Assembly (NCBI GenBank): GCA_019744775.1
Contig: JAIETZ010000003.1
Location: 613,732-677,731 of the forward strand
Direction: 5' to 3'
Source: Candidatus Obscuribacterales bacterium
GTDB lineage: Bacteria; Cyanobacteriota; Vampirovibrionia; Obscuribacterales; Obscuribacteraceae
Length of the DNA: 64,000 nt
The notes under the pieces were generated by a model that saw nothing but the letters and a program-made list of their open reading frames with translations, was not told where the DNA came from and ran no database searches. The position numbers and the translations under genes are program-made. Positions 8,798 through 18,233 of this stretch are shown here, piece after piece; within the stretch, counting starts at the first letter, position 1; every line of letters begins with the position of its first letter.

Positions 8798-10294
8798 CTA
8801 GGACATGTCAACCCAGACGGACTTTATCTGTGTGTACAGTTCAATTGCGTGTTTGCCGAGTTCACGACCGTAGCCGCTCTGCTTGTAGCCACCAAACGGA
8901 ATTGCTGCGTTAAATACGTTGTAGCAGTTAACCCAGACTGTTCCAGCTTTGATTTGTGAGGCTAATTTATGAGCCTTTTTGATGTCCTTGGTCCAGACTG
9001 CACCGGACAATCCGAATGCAACTTTGTTGGCTTGTTCAGCAACTTCTTCAACACTTCCGAAGTTGAGTACGGACAACACTGGTCCAAAGATTTCTTCTTG
9101 GGCAATCTTCATGTTGTTGTTGACGCCTGAGAAGACAGTCGGCTTGACGAAGTAGCCTTTGGCCAATTCGCCGCCTGGACGCTCGCCACCACAAACCAAC
9201 TTGGCGCCTTCTCTTTGTCCGGCTTCAATGTAGCTCATGATGCGTTCTTGTTGTTCTTTGGAGACTTGAGGACCTATCTGGGTCTTCTCGTCCATACCGT
9301 TGCCTTGACGCAAGCCTTCAGCTCTTTCTTTCAGCTTGGTCAAGAACTCATCTTGGATTGATTTTTCCAAGAAGAGTCTGGAGCCTGCGCAGCAGACTTG
9401 ACCTTGGTTGAAGAAGATACCTGTGATGGCGCCTTTTACAGCAGCATCGATGTCGGCATCAGCAAATACGATGTTTGGTGCCTTACCACCCAGCTCGAGC
9501 GATACGCGCTTCAAGTTGCCTGTGGAAGCTTCCAAAATCTTTTTGCCTGTCTTGTCTTCGCCTGTGAAAGCAATCTTGTCGACATCCATGTGTCTTGAGA
9601 GTGCTTCGCCTGCGGAATTCTCGCCGAATCCGGTGACGATGTTAATGACACCTTCAGGGAATCCAACTTCACAAGCTAGTTCGCCCAAGCGCAGAGCTGA
9701 CAATGGTGTCTGTTCTGCCGGCTTGAGGATAAGTGTGTTACCGCATGCTAGAGCTGGAGCCAATTTCCAGGCTGCCATCAAGAGCGGAAAGTTCCAAGGA
9801 ATAATTTGTCCAACAACGCCAACTGGTTCACGCAACGTGTAGTTGAAGAAGTTTGGATTTACGTTGACTGTTTCGCCTTCGATTTTGGTTGCCCAACCAG
9901 CGTAGTAGCGGAATGTTTCGATTGCTTGCGGCACATCGACATAACGCGATTCGCGAATTGGCTTACCGTTATCGAGAGTTTCTAATTGTGCAAATTCATC
10001 TGCATGAGCTTCAATTGCATCGGCGAGTTTGTAGAGCAAACGACCGCGCTCGTAAGAGCTCATCTTGCGCCATGGACCGTTTTCAAAAGCATCGCGAGCG
10101 GCTGTAACTGCCTTGTCGATATCAGCTTTGCTGCCTTCGGCAACTTTGGCTAATACTTCGCCTGTAGCTGGGTTTAGTGTTTCAAATGTTTTTCCGGATT
10201 CGGCATCAACCCATTTGCCGCCAATAAGCAGCTTCTTGGGTGAGCCTGAGAGAAATGCCTTGCAGGCTAATTCTTTTTCTTGGACTACGGCCAT
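8798..10294 (-). CDS. NAD(P)-dependent aldehyde dehydrogenase
   Basis: A 498-residue cytosolic enzyme of the ALDH1/2-like family, the usual length. Visible signatures are the cofactor-binding IIPWNFP block (164-170), the VSLELGGK block with the general base Glu267, and FNQGQVCCAGSR with the catalytic cysteine at 301. It oxidises an aldehyde to its acid with NAD(P)+; the preferred aldehyde cannot be told from sequence. The usual FTGSTxVG cofactor loop reads FTGEDKTGKK here, an acidic variation. The ATG is preceded by GGAGG at a 6-base spacing. It appears to be transcribed alone, ending at the strong terminator at 8724-8753. Confidence 0.93.
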   Translation of the reverse strand: MAVVQEKELACKAFLSGSPKKLLIGGKWVDAESGKTFETLNPATGEVLAKVAEGSKADIDKAVTAARDAFENGPWRKMSSYERGRLLYKLADAIEAHADEFAQLETLDNGKPIRESRYVDVPQAIETFRYYAGWATKIEGETVNVNPNFFNYTLREPVGVVGQIIPWNFPLLMAAWKLAPALACGNTLILKPAEQTPLSALRLGELACEVGFPEGVINIVTGFGENSAGEALSRHMDVDKIAFTGEDKTGKKILEASTGNLKRVSLELGGKAPNIVFADADIDAAVKGAITGIFFNQGQVCCAGSRLFLEKSIQDEFLTKLKERAEGLRQGNGMDEKTQIGPQVSKEQQERIMSYIEAGQREGAKLVCGGERPGGELAKGYFVKPTVFSGVNNNMKIAQEEIFGPVLSVLNFGSVEEVAEQANKVAFGLSGAVWTKDIKKAHKLASQIKAGTVWVNCYNVFNAAIPFGGYKQSGYGRELGKHAIELYTQIKSVWVDMS

Positions 10295-10398
10295 GAGGAA
10301 CCTCCAGTAGGTTTAACTGTGAAGTACAGGAATTGCTTGCCGACCTGCTTTTGGCAGCTCTTGCTCAGCTGTGTATCCAAGCCAATTATCAAATATTT

Positions 10399-10428
10399 GC
10401 TACCTAAATGCTGGGTATATAAGGTAGC
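10399..10428. promoter_or_regulatory. Inverted repeat around a TATATA box, candidate operator
   Basis: GCTACCT (10399-10405) and AGGTAGC (10422-10428) form a perfect 7-bp inverted repeat flanking TATATA. It lies in the 276-base region between the divergent aldehyde dehydrogenase and TPR genes. A regulator site is inference. Confidence 0.35.
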
Positions 10429-10570
10429 TTTAAACATGTGTGACGCATTTGTGGGGATTTTGTGGATGACAAGTTTGAGCCGGGCAGTCAAGCGGCAAGA
10501 TTCGCTTTTGAGCAGGCTTTCAAGGTGAATTTCCACGCAAGATTTTGGTTCTGTGTTAAGGTAAAACTAT

Positions 10571-11770
10571 GTGGTTCGGTGGTTAAGGAACTTTGTTGTG
10601 GCATCCCAGGGAATTAGAGGCATGCGCGTCGCACGCAAGGCGTCCTCAGGTTTAGTAATCAATCTATTGGCTGTAAGCCTTCTTGCTGGTGGCTCATTAA
10701 GCGTTGCCGTGCCTGTTCAGGCAAAAGGCAGTGCGCAGTCCAAAATGGACCTTGCCGAATTGATGTTTTTCAATGGCAATATTGATGGTGCCATTCGTGC
10801 GTATAAACAAGCTTTGGCAATGGAGCCGGATTTGGTGCAGTGCCATATGGGATTGCTTAGCTTGTACATTCAGAAGCAAGATTTTGCAAAAGCAATTGAC
10901 GAGTGTCACGAAGTAATTCGCTTGAAGCCGAATACGAAAGACGTGCATTTGATATTGGGGAATTTGCTCAGAGCGCAAAATGATTTAGACGGCTCTATCG
11001 AGGCTTTGACTAAAGCTGCTGAAAGCGGCTCTGATCCAGGACAAGTTCATAGTGCACTTGGTACCGCTCATTTGCAAAAAGGTAATCTAGAAAAAGCCGA
11101 AGAGCATCTGACTCATGCGGTGGAAAAATCTCCGAAAGGATCTGCTGATGCGCATCTCCTTCTCGGTGTAGTTAAGTTTAAGAAGGGCAATAAAGCCGAA
11201 GCCATTAGTCATATTGATCAATCTATCAAGATGAAGGCTAAAAATCCGGAAGCGCATAACGCTAAAGGTGACATGCTGGCTGCAGACGGCAAATGGAAAG
11301 AAGCTCTGGAAGAGTATGAATTAGCTGTCAAAGACGAGCCGAAGTTTGCACTTGCCCACGCATCAATGGGTAATGCGCATTTGCAATTAGGCGATAATGA
11401 AAAGGCAATGGAGCACTTCAAAAAGGCAAGGGACTTGAATCCTACTGACAAGAATGTCCTTTATGCTTTGCCTATTTTGCTCGAGAAGGCCGGCAAAATA
11501 AATGAAGCTCTGACGGAGTTTGAAAATTCATTGATGCTGGAAACAGATGCCACCATGGCGTCACAAATTCGCATGCATATGGATCAATTACGCGGACAGT
11601 CAGGCTTTTCGCAAGACTTGTTCAAATACAATCCTGCTGTGGGCACCGGACAAAACAATTTATTTCAAGGGCTTGGTACTCTCAAGTTTGAGACACCGAA
11701 ATCTATGCCTTTGCAGCCGAAGAAGAAGCCGCCAACTGCCAGCTCCGGCAAAGAGCAAACAGCTCAATAG
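10571..11770 (+). CDS. Secreted TPR-repeat protein (399 aa)
   Basis: A tetratricopeptide-repeat protein with about eight repeats between residues 57 and 345, recognisable by units such as AIRAYKQALAMEPD and AIDECHEVIRLKPN, and a Pro/Lys-rich tail. The signal peptide (GLVINLLAVSLLAGGSLSVA, cleavage near VQAKG) makes it periplasmic or exported. The start is uncertain: GTG at 10571 is the longest, while ATG at 10622 gives a conventional signal peptide beginning MRVARKASSG. Neither has an ideal ribosome-binding site. It is convergent with ftsH, with 16 bases between stops. Function beyond protein-protein scaffolding cannot be read. Confidence 0.8.
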   Translation: MVRWLRNFVVASQGIRGMRVARKASSGLVINLLAVSLLAGGSLSVAVPVQAKGSAQSKMDLAELMFFNGNIDGAIRAYKQALAMEPDLVQCHMGLLSLYIQKQDFAKAIDECHEVIRLKPNTKDVHLILGNLLRAQNDLDGSIEALTKAAESGSDPGQVHSALGTAHLQKGNLEKAEEHLTHAVEKSPKGSADAHLLLGVVKFKKGNKAEAISHIDQSIKMKAKNPEAHNAKGDMLAADGKWKEALEEYELAVKDEPKFALAHASMGNAHLQLGDNEKAMEHFKKARDLNPTDKNVLYALPILLEKAGKINEALTEFENSLMLETDATMASQIRMHMDQLRGQSGFSQDLFKYNPAVGTGQNNLFQGLGTLKFETPKSMPLQPKKKPPTASSGKEQTAQ

Positions 11771-11786
11771 CTTTTAAGTAAATGAA

Positions 11787-13760
11787 TTAAGCGAATTTAG
11801 GCTTGAATTCAGGCTTGCCTTCCGGATCTTGCGGAGGCTCTTTTTCGCCGGTCTTTATCACTGTTGACGAATCAGAGGTTGTTGCTGAAGCTGATGGTTT
11901 GTCGTTGCCGTCAGAGTCGCTGGAGGAACTTCCGCCGCCGTTAAGCTTGCGATCAACTTCTTCAACGATGTCTTTGAACTCTTTTGCCTCTAGAGTTTCT
12001 TTTTCAAGCAATACTTTCACAATGGCATCCATGTGTGGGCGATGCTTGATGAGCAAATCTCTTACGCGTTCATGTTGCTGGCTGATGAGGTTTTTTACTT
12101 CCTCATCAATTATGGTGGCAACATTTTCACTGTAGTCACGCTCGTGACCAAAATCACGACCGAGGAAAATATGCTCGTTGCGCTTGCCGAATGTCATCGG
12201 ACCAAGTCTATCGCTCATACCGAATTCAGTAACCATGCGGCGAGCGAGTTTGGTGGATTTTTCCAAATCATCTTGAGCACCGGTTGTGATTTCACCATAG
12301 ACGGTTTCTTCAGCTACACGACCACCGAGGCTTACGCCAATTTGATCTATTAGCTGCGATCTTGTCTGAGTCATGATGTCCTCTTCTGGCAAGAACATTG
12401 TCAGACCAAGCGCGAATCCACGAGGAATAATGCTTACCTTGTGCAGCGGATGCGCATGCTCAAGAAGGACGCACATGAGAGCGTGCCCTATCTCGTGATA
12501 AGCGGTCATTTCTTTCTCTTTGGCGGAAATGATGCGTGTCTTTTTCTCCGGACCAGCTATGACTTTGTCTATAGCCAATTCCAGATCGTGCATTTCAATC
12601 TCACGCTTGTTGTTGCGTGCTGCAATTAGAGCTGCTTCGTTAATAAGATTGGATAAGTCGGCACCAGTGAAGCCTGGTGTGCGTCTTGCCAATACTTTGA
12701 GATCAACGCCTTCAGCAAGAGGCTTGCCCTTGCTGTGTACTGAAAGAATCTGTTCGCGACCAAGCACATCCGGTCTGTCAATGACTACTTGCCGGTCAAA
12801 ACGACCCGGACGTAATAGTGCTGAATCGAGAATATCCGGACGGTTGGTAGCTGCAACAACAATGATGCCGGCATTCGGTTCAAAACCGTCCATCTCGACA
12901 AGCAATTGATTGAGAGTTTGCTCGCGCTCATCATGTCCGCCGCCTAGACCTGCGCCACGCTGGCGACCAACGGCGTCTATTTCATCAACGAACACAATAC
13001 AAGGAGCATGCTTTTTAGCCTGCTCGAATAAATCGCGCACGCGAGAGGCGCCTACACCGACAAACATTTCAACGAAATCAGATCCGGAAATACTAAAGAA
13101 TGGAACACCAGCTTCGCCGGCGACAGCCTTCGCTAGAAGTGTCTTACCTGTACCAGGCGCGCCGACAAGAAGGACACCGCGTGGAATGCGAGCGCCAAGT
13201 GCTTGAAACTTTTCTGGATTCTTTAAGAAGTCGACTATCTCTTGCAACTCTTGTTTGGCTTCGTCAATTCCGGCAACGTCGGAAAAACTTACTTTTACTT
13301 TGCTGTCGAGCATTAGCTTGGCGCGGCTGCGACCAAAACTCATTGCTTGATTGCCACCCGATTGAGCGCTGCGGAACATAAACAAAATGCCCAGCAGTAA
13401 AAGAATCGGCAGGAAGAAAGAAGAAAGCATGGAAAGCCAGAAGCTTGATTTGTCCGGTTCTCTAACTTCAATAGGTACATTTGCCTTATTGAGTTCGCGA
13501 ACTAAATCAGACTTAGCTTCAGCCGGCACGATGACAGGACGCTCTGCTTGCGAGTTCTGCATCTGAACTTGCACAACTGTTTCGCCGTTGGTGACAACGA
13601 CTTTCTTGATGTTTTTAGCTTCGTCCGACTTCAGCATTTGAGATAGCTGCGAGTAGGTCAAAGGCTCTTCTCTCTTGCTGACGCTGGTCAGCGAAAAGAC
13701 AAAAACCATCAAAACAATAAGCAAAAAGAAAACGGCGCCGGTTGTCCCGTACTTCCTCAT
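11787..13760 (-). CDS. ftsH: ATP-dependent zinc metalloprotease FtsH
   Basis: A 657-residue membrane-anchored AAA+ protease that degrades misassembled membrane proteins and regulatory proteins. Two transmembrane segments (about 9-25 and 107-129) flank a periplasmic domain. The AAA domain shows Walker A GAPGTGKT (200-207), Walker [10 protein letters not shown] (254-262) and the second region of homology ATNRPDILD...RPGRFDR. The zinc site HEIGH is at 422-426. The C-terminus is a Ser/Asp/Pro-rich low-complexity tail. The ATG has GAGGA seven bases upstream and an extended -10 promoter 28 bases upstream. All catalytic residues are present. Confidence 0.98.
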   Translation of the reverse strand: MRKYGTTGAVFFLLIVLMVFVFSLTSVSKREEPLTYSQLSQMLKSDEAKNIKKVVVTNGETVVQVQMQNSQAERPVIVPAEAKSDLVRELNKANVPIEVREPDKSSFWLSMLSSFFLPILLLLGILFMFRSAQSGGNQAMSFGRSRAKLMLDSKVKVSFSDVAGIDEAKQELQEIVDFLKNPEKFQALGARIPRGVLLVGAPGTGKTLLAKAVAGEAGVPFFSISGSDFVEMFVGVGASRVRDLFEQAKKHAPCIVFVDEIDAVGRQRGAGLGGGHDEREQTLNQLLVEMDGFEPNAGIIVVAATNRPDILDSALLRPGRFDRQVVIDRPDVLGREQILSVHSKGKPLAEGVDLKVLARRTPGFTGADLSNLINEAALIAARNNKREIEMHDLELAIDKVIAGPEKKTRIISAKEKEMTAYHEIGHALMCVLLEHAHPLHKVSIIPRGFALGLTMFLPEEDIMTQTRSQLIDQIGVSLGGRVAEETVYGEITTGAQDDLEKSTKLARRMVTEFGMSDRLGPMTFGKRNEHIFLGRDFGHERDYSENVATIIDEEVKNLISQQHERVRDLLIKHRPHMDAIVKVLLEKETLEAKEFKDIVEEVDRKLNGGGSSSSDSDGNDKPSASATTSDSSTVIKTGEKEPPQDPEGKPEFKPKFA

Positions 13761-13787
13761 TATGTTTCCTCACTTCTCTTTCATCAG

Positions 13788-13793
13788 ATTATA
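13788..13793 (-). promoter_or_regulatory. Extended -10 promoter of ftsH
   Basis: On the minus strand the sequence reads TGATATAAT, an extended -10 element (TGn plus TATAAT), 28 bases before the ftsH start. No good -35 box is seen, as expected for extended -10 promoters. Between this and tilS, nested inverted repeats occur around 13810-13862 (GGCTT/AAGCC inside CTCGC/GCGAG), a possible tilS terminator without a good T-run. Confidence 0.6.
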
Positions 13794-13876
13794 TCATGGT
13801 AGCACTATGTCCCGAACGCTCGCCTAGGAGGGCTTTTCAAGCCTTTTGCGAGAGCATTTGTCAAGGTGCGCTCGCA

Positions 13877-15325
13877 TCAACAAATAGCGCTGTCTGCTGC
13901 CAATTTCAGCCATGTAAGTAAGTGTGAAGGTTTTCCTGTCACCTTGAGCTTGTCACTTAAACCTATACCCGGTACCCAGAGGACTTCCCTCTGGTCGGCC
14001 ACAACTATGTTGGCAAACGGAGTTTTTCCACTTGGTTTGTGGTTGTGAAGGTATTTCTTCAGCTTAACCATCTCCTGCATACCAAATGGCTGAATTAGGT
14101 CTCCTGCCATTCTTGTTCTGACAACCAGAGGAAAGGCTGCATGAGACAGGTCAGCCACGGCAGTTAAGTCACTGCTTGGTGGAAAAGATGAGACTCCTTC
14201 ATCCAGCACTTCAATTTGGAGCGCATGATCAAGGCGCAAGAGTGGGGTCGTTCCCGGTACTTTCAGTTCGATCTGCCAGGGATCGGCATTTTCCGTCCCC
14301 ACATTTTTATCCTGCCAGATGATAGTGTCGGCAGTTGAGCGCAAGTCCCAGTTTTCATCTAAGCTTACAGCCGATTGTTGGGAAATAGCTTTGCGACATC
14401 CCTCAATTCGCTCGAAAGACGGTTCAACATCTCTAAATTTCAGTCCTTGCCAGAGGACACGGCGTTGGATGGCAGCAGGCAATGAAAGAAAGAGGTGTCT
14501 TTGCCAGTGATCTAAGTTAGTAGCAGAAAGTTCAACAAGAGCTTTGTTTACAGCAGAAGCTATGAATGCTTCTTCCTCTTCGTTGAGACTGCGAAATCTT
14601 TCCATGCTTTCTGACAGATTGGCAAATTGCTCTTTGATTACCGGAATGACGCGGTGACGAATGAAATTTCGTCTGTAGGCGATATTGTTGTTGGACGAAT
14701 CCAATCGCGCTTCTTGCCCGCAACTGTCTAAATATGCCTGGCAATCTGAACGGGCAATATTGAGCAGAGGTCTTATCAGAATTACGTCGTCGCTTAAGCG
14801 TCGCACCATAGGCATGCCGACGAGTCCAGGACGTCCACTTCCCCGGAAGAGACGAAACAAAAGTGTCTCCACCTGATCATCCTTGATGTGAGCGGTGGCA
14901 ATGAGACTAATTCCATTTTCGTTTGCAACTTTAGTCAGTCGCTCATAGCGTGATTGACGAAGTTTCTCTTCCGATACCGTCTCAAGATTACTTGGTGCAT
15001 TTAAATGTTCGACAGTCAGCGGTATGGACAATTTGTCGCAGAGCTCGCGGCAAAATTCCTCATCCTTATCAGCTTCTTCTAGTCGTACATGATGATTGAC
15101 GTGGCAGGCAGACAGCTTGAAATTGAGTTCGCTTTTTAGCGAATTTAAGAGGAGCAAAAGCGTCGTTGAATCAACGCCACCCGACAAGCCGACAAGAATA
15201 GATGGCTTGCACTCAGGCATTATGCTCTGAGCAAGCGCCATGGATTCTAATAGACCGTCCTTGGCGGACTGCAGAAATGCATTAACTTGCTCGGAATTAT
15301 CGCTTGCCATTGGGTTCTTTGGCAT
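13877..15325 (-). CDS. tilS: tRNA(Ile)-lysidine synthase TilS
   Basis: A 482-residue enzyme that converts C34 of tRNA-Ile(CAU) to lysidine, so that the tRNA reads AUA and is charged with isoleucine. The N-type ATP-pyrophosphatase P-loop SGGVDST is at 48-54, followed by the PP-loop domain with ACHVNHH and TAHIKDDQVETLLFRLFRGS, typical of TilS. The C-terminal substrate-binding region (VVRTRMAGDLIQPFG...LKKYLHNHK) is present, so it is a full-length form. It lies upstream of ftsH on the same strand. The start at 15325 has no strong ribosome-binding site. Confidence 0.95.
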   Translation of the reverse strand: MPKNPMASDNSEQVNAFLQSAKDGLLESMALAQSIMPECKPSILVGLSGGVDSTTLLLLLNSLKSELNFKLSACHVNHHVRLEEADKDEEFCRELCDKLSIPLTVEHLNAPSNLETVSEEKLRQSRYERLTKVANENGISLIATAHIKDDQVETLLFRLFRGSGRPGLVGMPMVRRLSDDVILIRPLLNIARSDCQAYLDSCGQEARLDSSNNNIAYRRNFIRHRVIPVIKEQFANLSESMERFRSLNEEEEAFIASAVNKALVELSATNLDHWQRHLFLSLPAAIQRRVLWQGLKFRDVEPSFERIEGCRKAISQQSAVSLDENWDLRSTADTIIWQDKNVGTENADPWQIELKVPGTTPLLRLDHALQIEVLDEGVSSFPPSSDLTAVADLSHAAFPLVVRTRMAGDLIQPFGMQEMVKLKKYLHNHKPSGKTPFANIVVADQREVLWVPGIGLSDKLKVTGKPSHLLTWLKLAADSAIC

Positions 15326-15364
15326 TTTGCCATGTAAACTGGAGTTGTTGTTATGTTAGCAGGA

Positions 15365-15394
15365 TTGAAAAGGGAACAAGACCTATCCTAGATA
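15365..15394 (+). promoter_or_regulatory. Candidate promoter, near-leaderless gene
   Basis: TTGAAA (15365-15370) and TAGATA (15389-15394) are separated by 18 bases. The start codon at 15407 is only 12 bases after the -10 box and has no ribosome-binding site, so the transcript could be leaderless or nearly so. Confidence 0.35.
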
Positions 15395-15406
15395 GTCTGT
15401 AAATTT

Positions 15407-16186
15407 ATGAGCAAGCGCGAGATGTTTCTTATATTGGCACTCTTATCCATTTGTTGGGTAATTGGTTGCTGGATATTGGATGTTCATGCTCAGACAAGCG
15501 GTAAACGCGAGCCTATCAAAGGACGTGTGGAAACCCAACATCTGGAATCAGGCGATAGCCGCTATCAATTTGAAACGCAATCTCCATCAACTGATGATGC
15601 TGACTATCTCAAGGGGAGCGCAAAGCAAGATTCATTGCAAGGTCGTGCTGACGATTCCGGCTGGCAGGAAGAACCTGGCGTTGGCGAACTCGACAAAGAA
15701 ATCGGGATGTTGAAAGGCAATGCTCGAAAGAATGGCGCGAATTTGCAAGCGGGTGACCCTGATGCAGAAGATCAGCAATTGATGATTGAATGGGATCGCT
15801 GGCGCAATCGTCTTTTGCGTGCAGTGCAATTGGGCACAATTGGCATTATCAACAATCAGGGAGATGATGCTTACAGATGGGATGCGCAAAGAAGAGTAAT
15901 GCGCAGCAAATATCCTCTAGGTACAGAGGCATGTTTTATCTGTCAGGTAACACCAACTCTAAAAATTCAGAAATTGAAAATATTGAACTCATCGGGATTT
16001 CCTGAATTCGACAACGCAGTCTTGCAGGCGGTCAAAGACTTGGAAGACACGAAAATTCTCAAGTTTCCTGATCGCTCGAAGCGTCCTTTCGTGAGCCAAG
16101 CGGCCTGTATTCGTACCGCGACTAGCGACAACTTCCAATATCACAAGTTCGGCGATGTCGAACGTCAGGTAATTCCAGGAAGATAG
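15407..16186 (+). CDS. Exported protein with TonB C-terminal-like domain
   Basis: A 259-residue protein with an N-terminal hydrophobic segment (residues 6-25, signal or anchor), a low-complexity polar stretch (30-110) and a C-terminal domain (about 165-250). That domain contains LKILNSSGFPEFDNAVLQAV, which resembles the TonB_C fold consensus 'I..SSG...D.AAL.A...'. TonB-C domains contact outer-membrane partners. There is no ExbB/ExbD beside it, so a true energy-transducing role is not supported. Start ATG with a poor ribosome-binding site. Domain call is by motif similarity only. Confidence 0.65.
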   Translation: MSKREMFLILALLSICWVIGCWILDVHAQTSGKREPIKGRVETQHLESGDSRYQFETQSPSTDDADYLKGSAKQDSLQGRADDSGWQEEPGVGELDKEIGMLKGNARKNGANLQAGDPDAEDQQLMIEWDRWRNRLLRAVQLGTIGIINNQGDDAYRWDAQRRVMRSKYPLGTEACFICQVTPTLKIQKLKILNSSGFPEFDNAVLQAVKDLEDTKILKFPDRSKRPFVSQAACIRTATSDNFQYHKFGDVERQVIPGR

Positions 16187-16252
16187 TTAGTAAAAAAAAC
16201 GCCCCAGCAGCACAAGCAACAGCGGAGCGCCGGATTGCGACAGAGCAATCCA

Positions 16253-16321
16253 GAGCGAGAGCGTGGAAAAGCCGGATGGCAAGCGAAGGCGTAGGCGCTT
16301 CGCTGGAGCCGGAGCATAAAT
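16253..16321 (+). repeat. Dispersed GC-rich intergenic element, copy A (5' truncated)
   Basis: It carries the 3' core of the element (GCCGGATGGCAAGCGAAGG, then GGAGCCGGAGCATAAAT) and stops one base from the 3' end of tRNA-Met. Its 5' half is replaced by unrelated sequence with a hairpin at 16232-16251. Other copies: 26991-27081, 41843-41975, 58902-59000, 59108-59200. Confidence 0.7.
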
Positions 16322-16322
16322 A

Positions 16323-16396
16323 TGGCACAGGGGGAATTCGAATCCCCGACATCGCGGTTATGAGTCGCGTGCTCTAACCAACTGAGCTACCGTGCC
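16323..16396 (-). tRNA. tRNA-Met (anticodon CAT)
   Basis: A 74-base cloverleaf with acceptor stem GGCACGG/CTGTGCC, discriminator A, D-arm GCTCAGTTGGTTAGAGC, anticodon loop CTCATAA and T-arm GGGGATTCGAATTCCCC. The 3' CCA is not encoded. The body resembles elongator tRNA-Met. tRNA-Ile2 (the TilS substrate) has the same CAT anticodon and cannot be fully excluded. The anticodon stem closes with an A31-C39 mismatch. Confidence 0.85.
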
Positions 16397-16408
16397 ATGG
16401 GGTATTGA

Positions 16409-17401
16409 TTATGCAGGGCTGCCTTGTGTCATGTCAAGTAACGATGAGTGCCAGTTAACAAACTGCTTAATACCTTCGGCAAAGGTTGTGTGGGGCTCAT
16501 AACCCAGCAATTGGCGTGCCTTGCTGATATCCGCGTAGGTGTAGGGCATATCGGCAATTTCAAAGGGCTTGTTAATGATGGAGGCTTTTTTACCTAAGGC
16601 TTCTTCAATGGAGGCAATCATGTCTTTAAGATAAACAGGCTCGCCCCTGCCCAGATTAATGATTTCGTAGTCAGTTGCCTTGTATTCCATAGCCTTAGTG
16701 ATACCAGATACGATATCAGCGACGTAAGTGTAGTCACGCTTACTGGTCCCATCGCCAAACATTTCAATTGGTTGTCCGGCTTCAATTAGTTTGGCAAATT
16801 TGTGAATTGCCAAATCCGGTCTTTGCCTTGGTCCAAAAACAGTGAAGAATCTCAAACAAACAACAGGCAGTCCATGATTGTAGTGGCTTGTGTAGCAGCT
16901 CAATTCCCCGGAAATTTTTGATGCGGCATAAGGGGACAATGGTTGATCGATGCGATCGTTTTCAGAAAAACGTTCGCCGGATCTTTTGCCGTAAACAGAA
17001 CTTGATGAGCCGAAAACAAATTTGCAAGAGTGTCCTTGCGCATTGACGTGCTTGAGGAGCTTTTCTGTTCCGGTGACATTCACGTCCATGTAGTGCGCAG
17101 GATCAATTAGTGATGGGCGTACACCAGCCATTGCTGCCAGGTGAACCACTGCATCAAATGGCCCTTGAGCAAAGACTCTTTCGAGATCTTCGTCACTGCG
17201 CAAATCGCCTTCAATTAATTGATAGGCTGGATTTTTCAGATGCTGAATGATGTTGTGGCGTTTGACAGCCGGATTGTAGAACTTATTGAAGTTGTCTAAA
17301 ACAACGACGCGATTCTTTTCAGCGAGCAAATAATCAACTAAGTGACTGCCGATAAATCCTGCTCCACCTGTTACCAGTACATTGCGATTTTGATTTGTCA
17401 C
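16409..17401 (-). CDS. NAD-dependent epimerase/dehydratase (UDP-sugar 4-epimerase type)
   Basis: A 330-residue extended short-chain dehydrogenase. The NAD-binding TGGAGFIGSH is at 11-20, and the catalytic tyrosine and lysine form YAASK at 158-162, with a preceding GSSSSVYG block. RFFTVFGPRQRPDLAIHKF is typical of UDP-glucuronate or UDP-glucose 4-epimerases. It supplies nucleotide sugars for surface polysaccharides. The start is GTG, overlapping the stop of the preceding C26 peptidase gene as GTGA, with AGGGA upstream, so the two are translationally coupled. The exact sugar is uncertain. Confidence 0.9.
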   Translation of the reverse strand: MTNQNRNVLVTGGAGFIGSHLVDYLLAEKNRVVVLDNFNKFYNPAVKRHNIIQHLKNPAYQLIEGDLRSDEDLERVFAQGPFDAVVHLAAMAGVRPSLIDPAHYMDVNVTGTEKLLKHVNAQGHSCKFVFGSSSSVYGKRSGERFSENDRIDQPLSPYAASKISGELSCYTSHYNHGLPVVCLRFFTVFGPRQRPDLAIHKFAKLIEAGQPIEMFGDGTSKRDYTYVADIVSGITKAMEYKATDYEIINLGRGEPVYLKDMIASIEEALGKKASIINKPFEIADMPYTYADISKARQLLGYEPHTTFAEGIKQFVNWHSSLLDMTQGSPA

Positions 17402-18153
17402 GATATTTTCCCTGCAAATGCTTGCGTTGCGTTAGTTGTTTTGCAAGCTTTGATGAACTCCTCGAATAATTTCTTGTTGCCGGAGTAGTCACGCTCTGGA
17501 TGCCATTGCACGCCTATCGTAAATGGACGGTCAACAAGTTCCACCGCTTCAATAACTTCGTCATCGGCATTTGCTGTTGCTTTGAGTCCTTTGCCTAAGT
17601 CCTTAATCCCTTGATGATGAGATGTCGGCACTGTCAATTGTTTTGGATACATCGAAGCCAATTGACTGTCTGGAAAAATATTTACCGAGTGACGCATGAA
17701 GCCTTCAGCAAAATCTGCCAATGTTTTGCCTGGAGGCAATGAATGGTGCACTGGTGAATCCGGCAAGTCGGACGGAATGTCCTGCATGAGTGAGCCGCCT
17801 AGAGCGATATTCAAAAGTTGGAAGCCGGCGCAGATGCCTAAGACCGGCATGTGTGTGTCTTTCAAAGCCATGTTTATAAGACGAAAATCAAAGTCTTCAC
17901 GGTTTGAATCAATTTGCTGTACTTTGGGGCATGCTTCTTCACCATAACGTGTCGGCGAATAATCCCGACCACCGATAAGAACCAGTCCATCTAATTTTGC
18001 AATTAACAGTTTGAGATCTTCATCCGGCATTGGCGGAATAGCAAGCGCAATGCCGCCTGCCTTTTGCACAGCCTGAATGTAAAGGTTTTGTATTGAAGCC
18101 TTAGCCGGCGGACCAGCCTCGACGTCCATGTTGATGCCAATAAGCGGTTTCAT
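17398..18153 (-). CDS. Peptidase C26 / gamma-glutamyl-gamma-aminobutyrate hydrolase-like
   Basis: A 251-residue class I glutamine-amidotransferase-like hydrolase (PuuD family). The nucleophile Cys108 lies in VLGICAGFQLLN, the family 'HHQGI' block follows, and the triad His-Glu is in GVQWHPE near the C-terminus. Family members hydrolyse gamma-glutamyl bonds, for instance of gamma-Glu-GABA; coupling to an epimerase suggests another gamma-glutamyl or amide substrate is possible. I chose the ATG at 18153 (MKPLIGI); an in-frame TTG six codons earlier would extend it. It is divergent from pyrE. Confidence 0.85.
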   Translation of the reverse strand: MKPLIGINMDVEAGPPAKASIQNLYIQAVQKAGGIALAIPPMPDEDLKLLIAKLDGLVLIGGRDYSPTRYGEEACPKVQQIDSNREDFDFRLINMALKDTHMPVLGICAGFQLLNIALGGSLMQDIPSDLPDSPVHHSLPPGKTLADFAEGFMRHSVNIFPDSQLASMYPKQLTVPTSHHQGIKDLGKGLKATANADDEVIEAVELVDRPFTIGVQWHPERDYSGNKKLFEEFIKACKTTNATQAFAGKIS

Positions 18154-18199
18154 GTCCACAGCATACAACAATTGTGTTAAATGGAAGCCGCAGAACGCC

Positions 18200-18205
18200 T
18201 ATAAT
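18200..18205 (+). promoter_or_regulatory. -10 box of the pyrE promoter
   Basis: A perfect TATAAT 28 bases before the pyrE GTG start. No strong -35 box precedes it (TTGTGT at 18172 is too far). Its position rules out upstream in-frame starts for pyrE. Confidence 0.55.
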
Positions 18206-18233
18206 TAAACCCAAATCAGCCAAGAGGTGTCAG

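Noticed and set aside
11803..13381. Plus-strand open frames of 93-129 codons.
   Set aside because: They are the complementary strand of ftsH, with no ribosome-binding sites or recognisable domains.
15407..16186. Considered as a true TonB energy transducer.
   Set aside because: There is no proline-rich TonB spacer, and no ExbB/ExbD or TonB-dependent receptor nearby; only the C-terminal domain resembles TonB.
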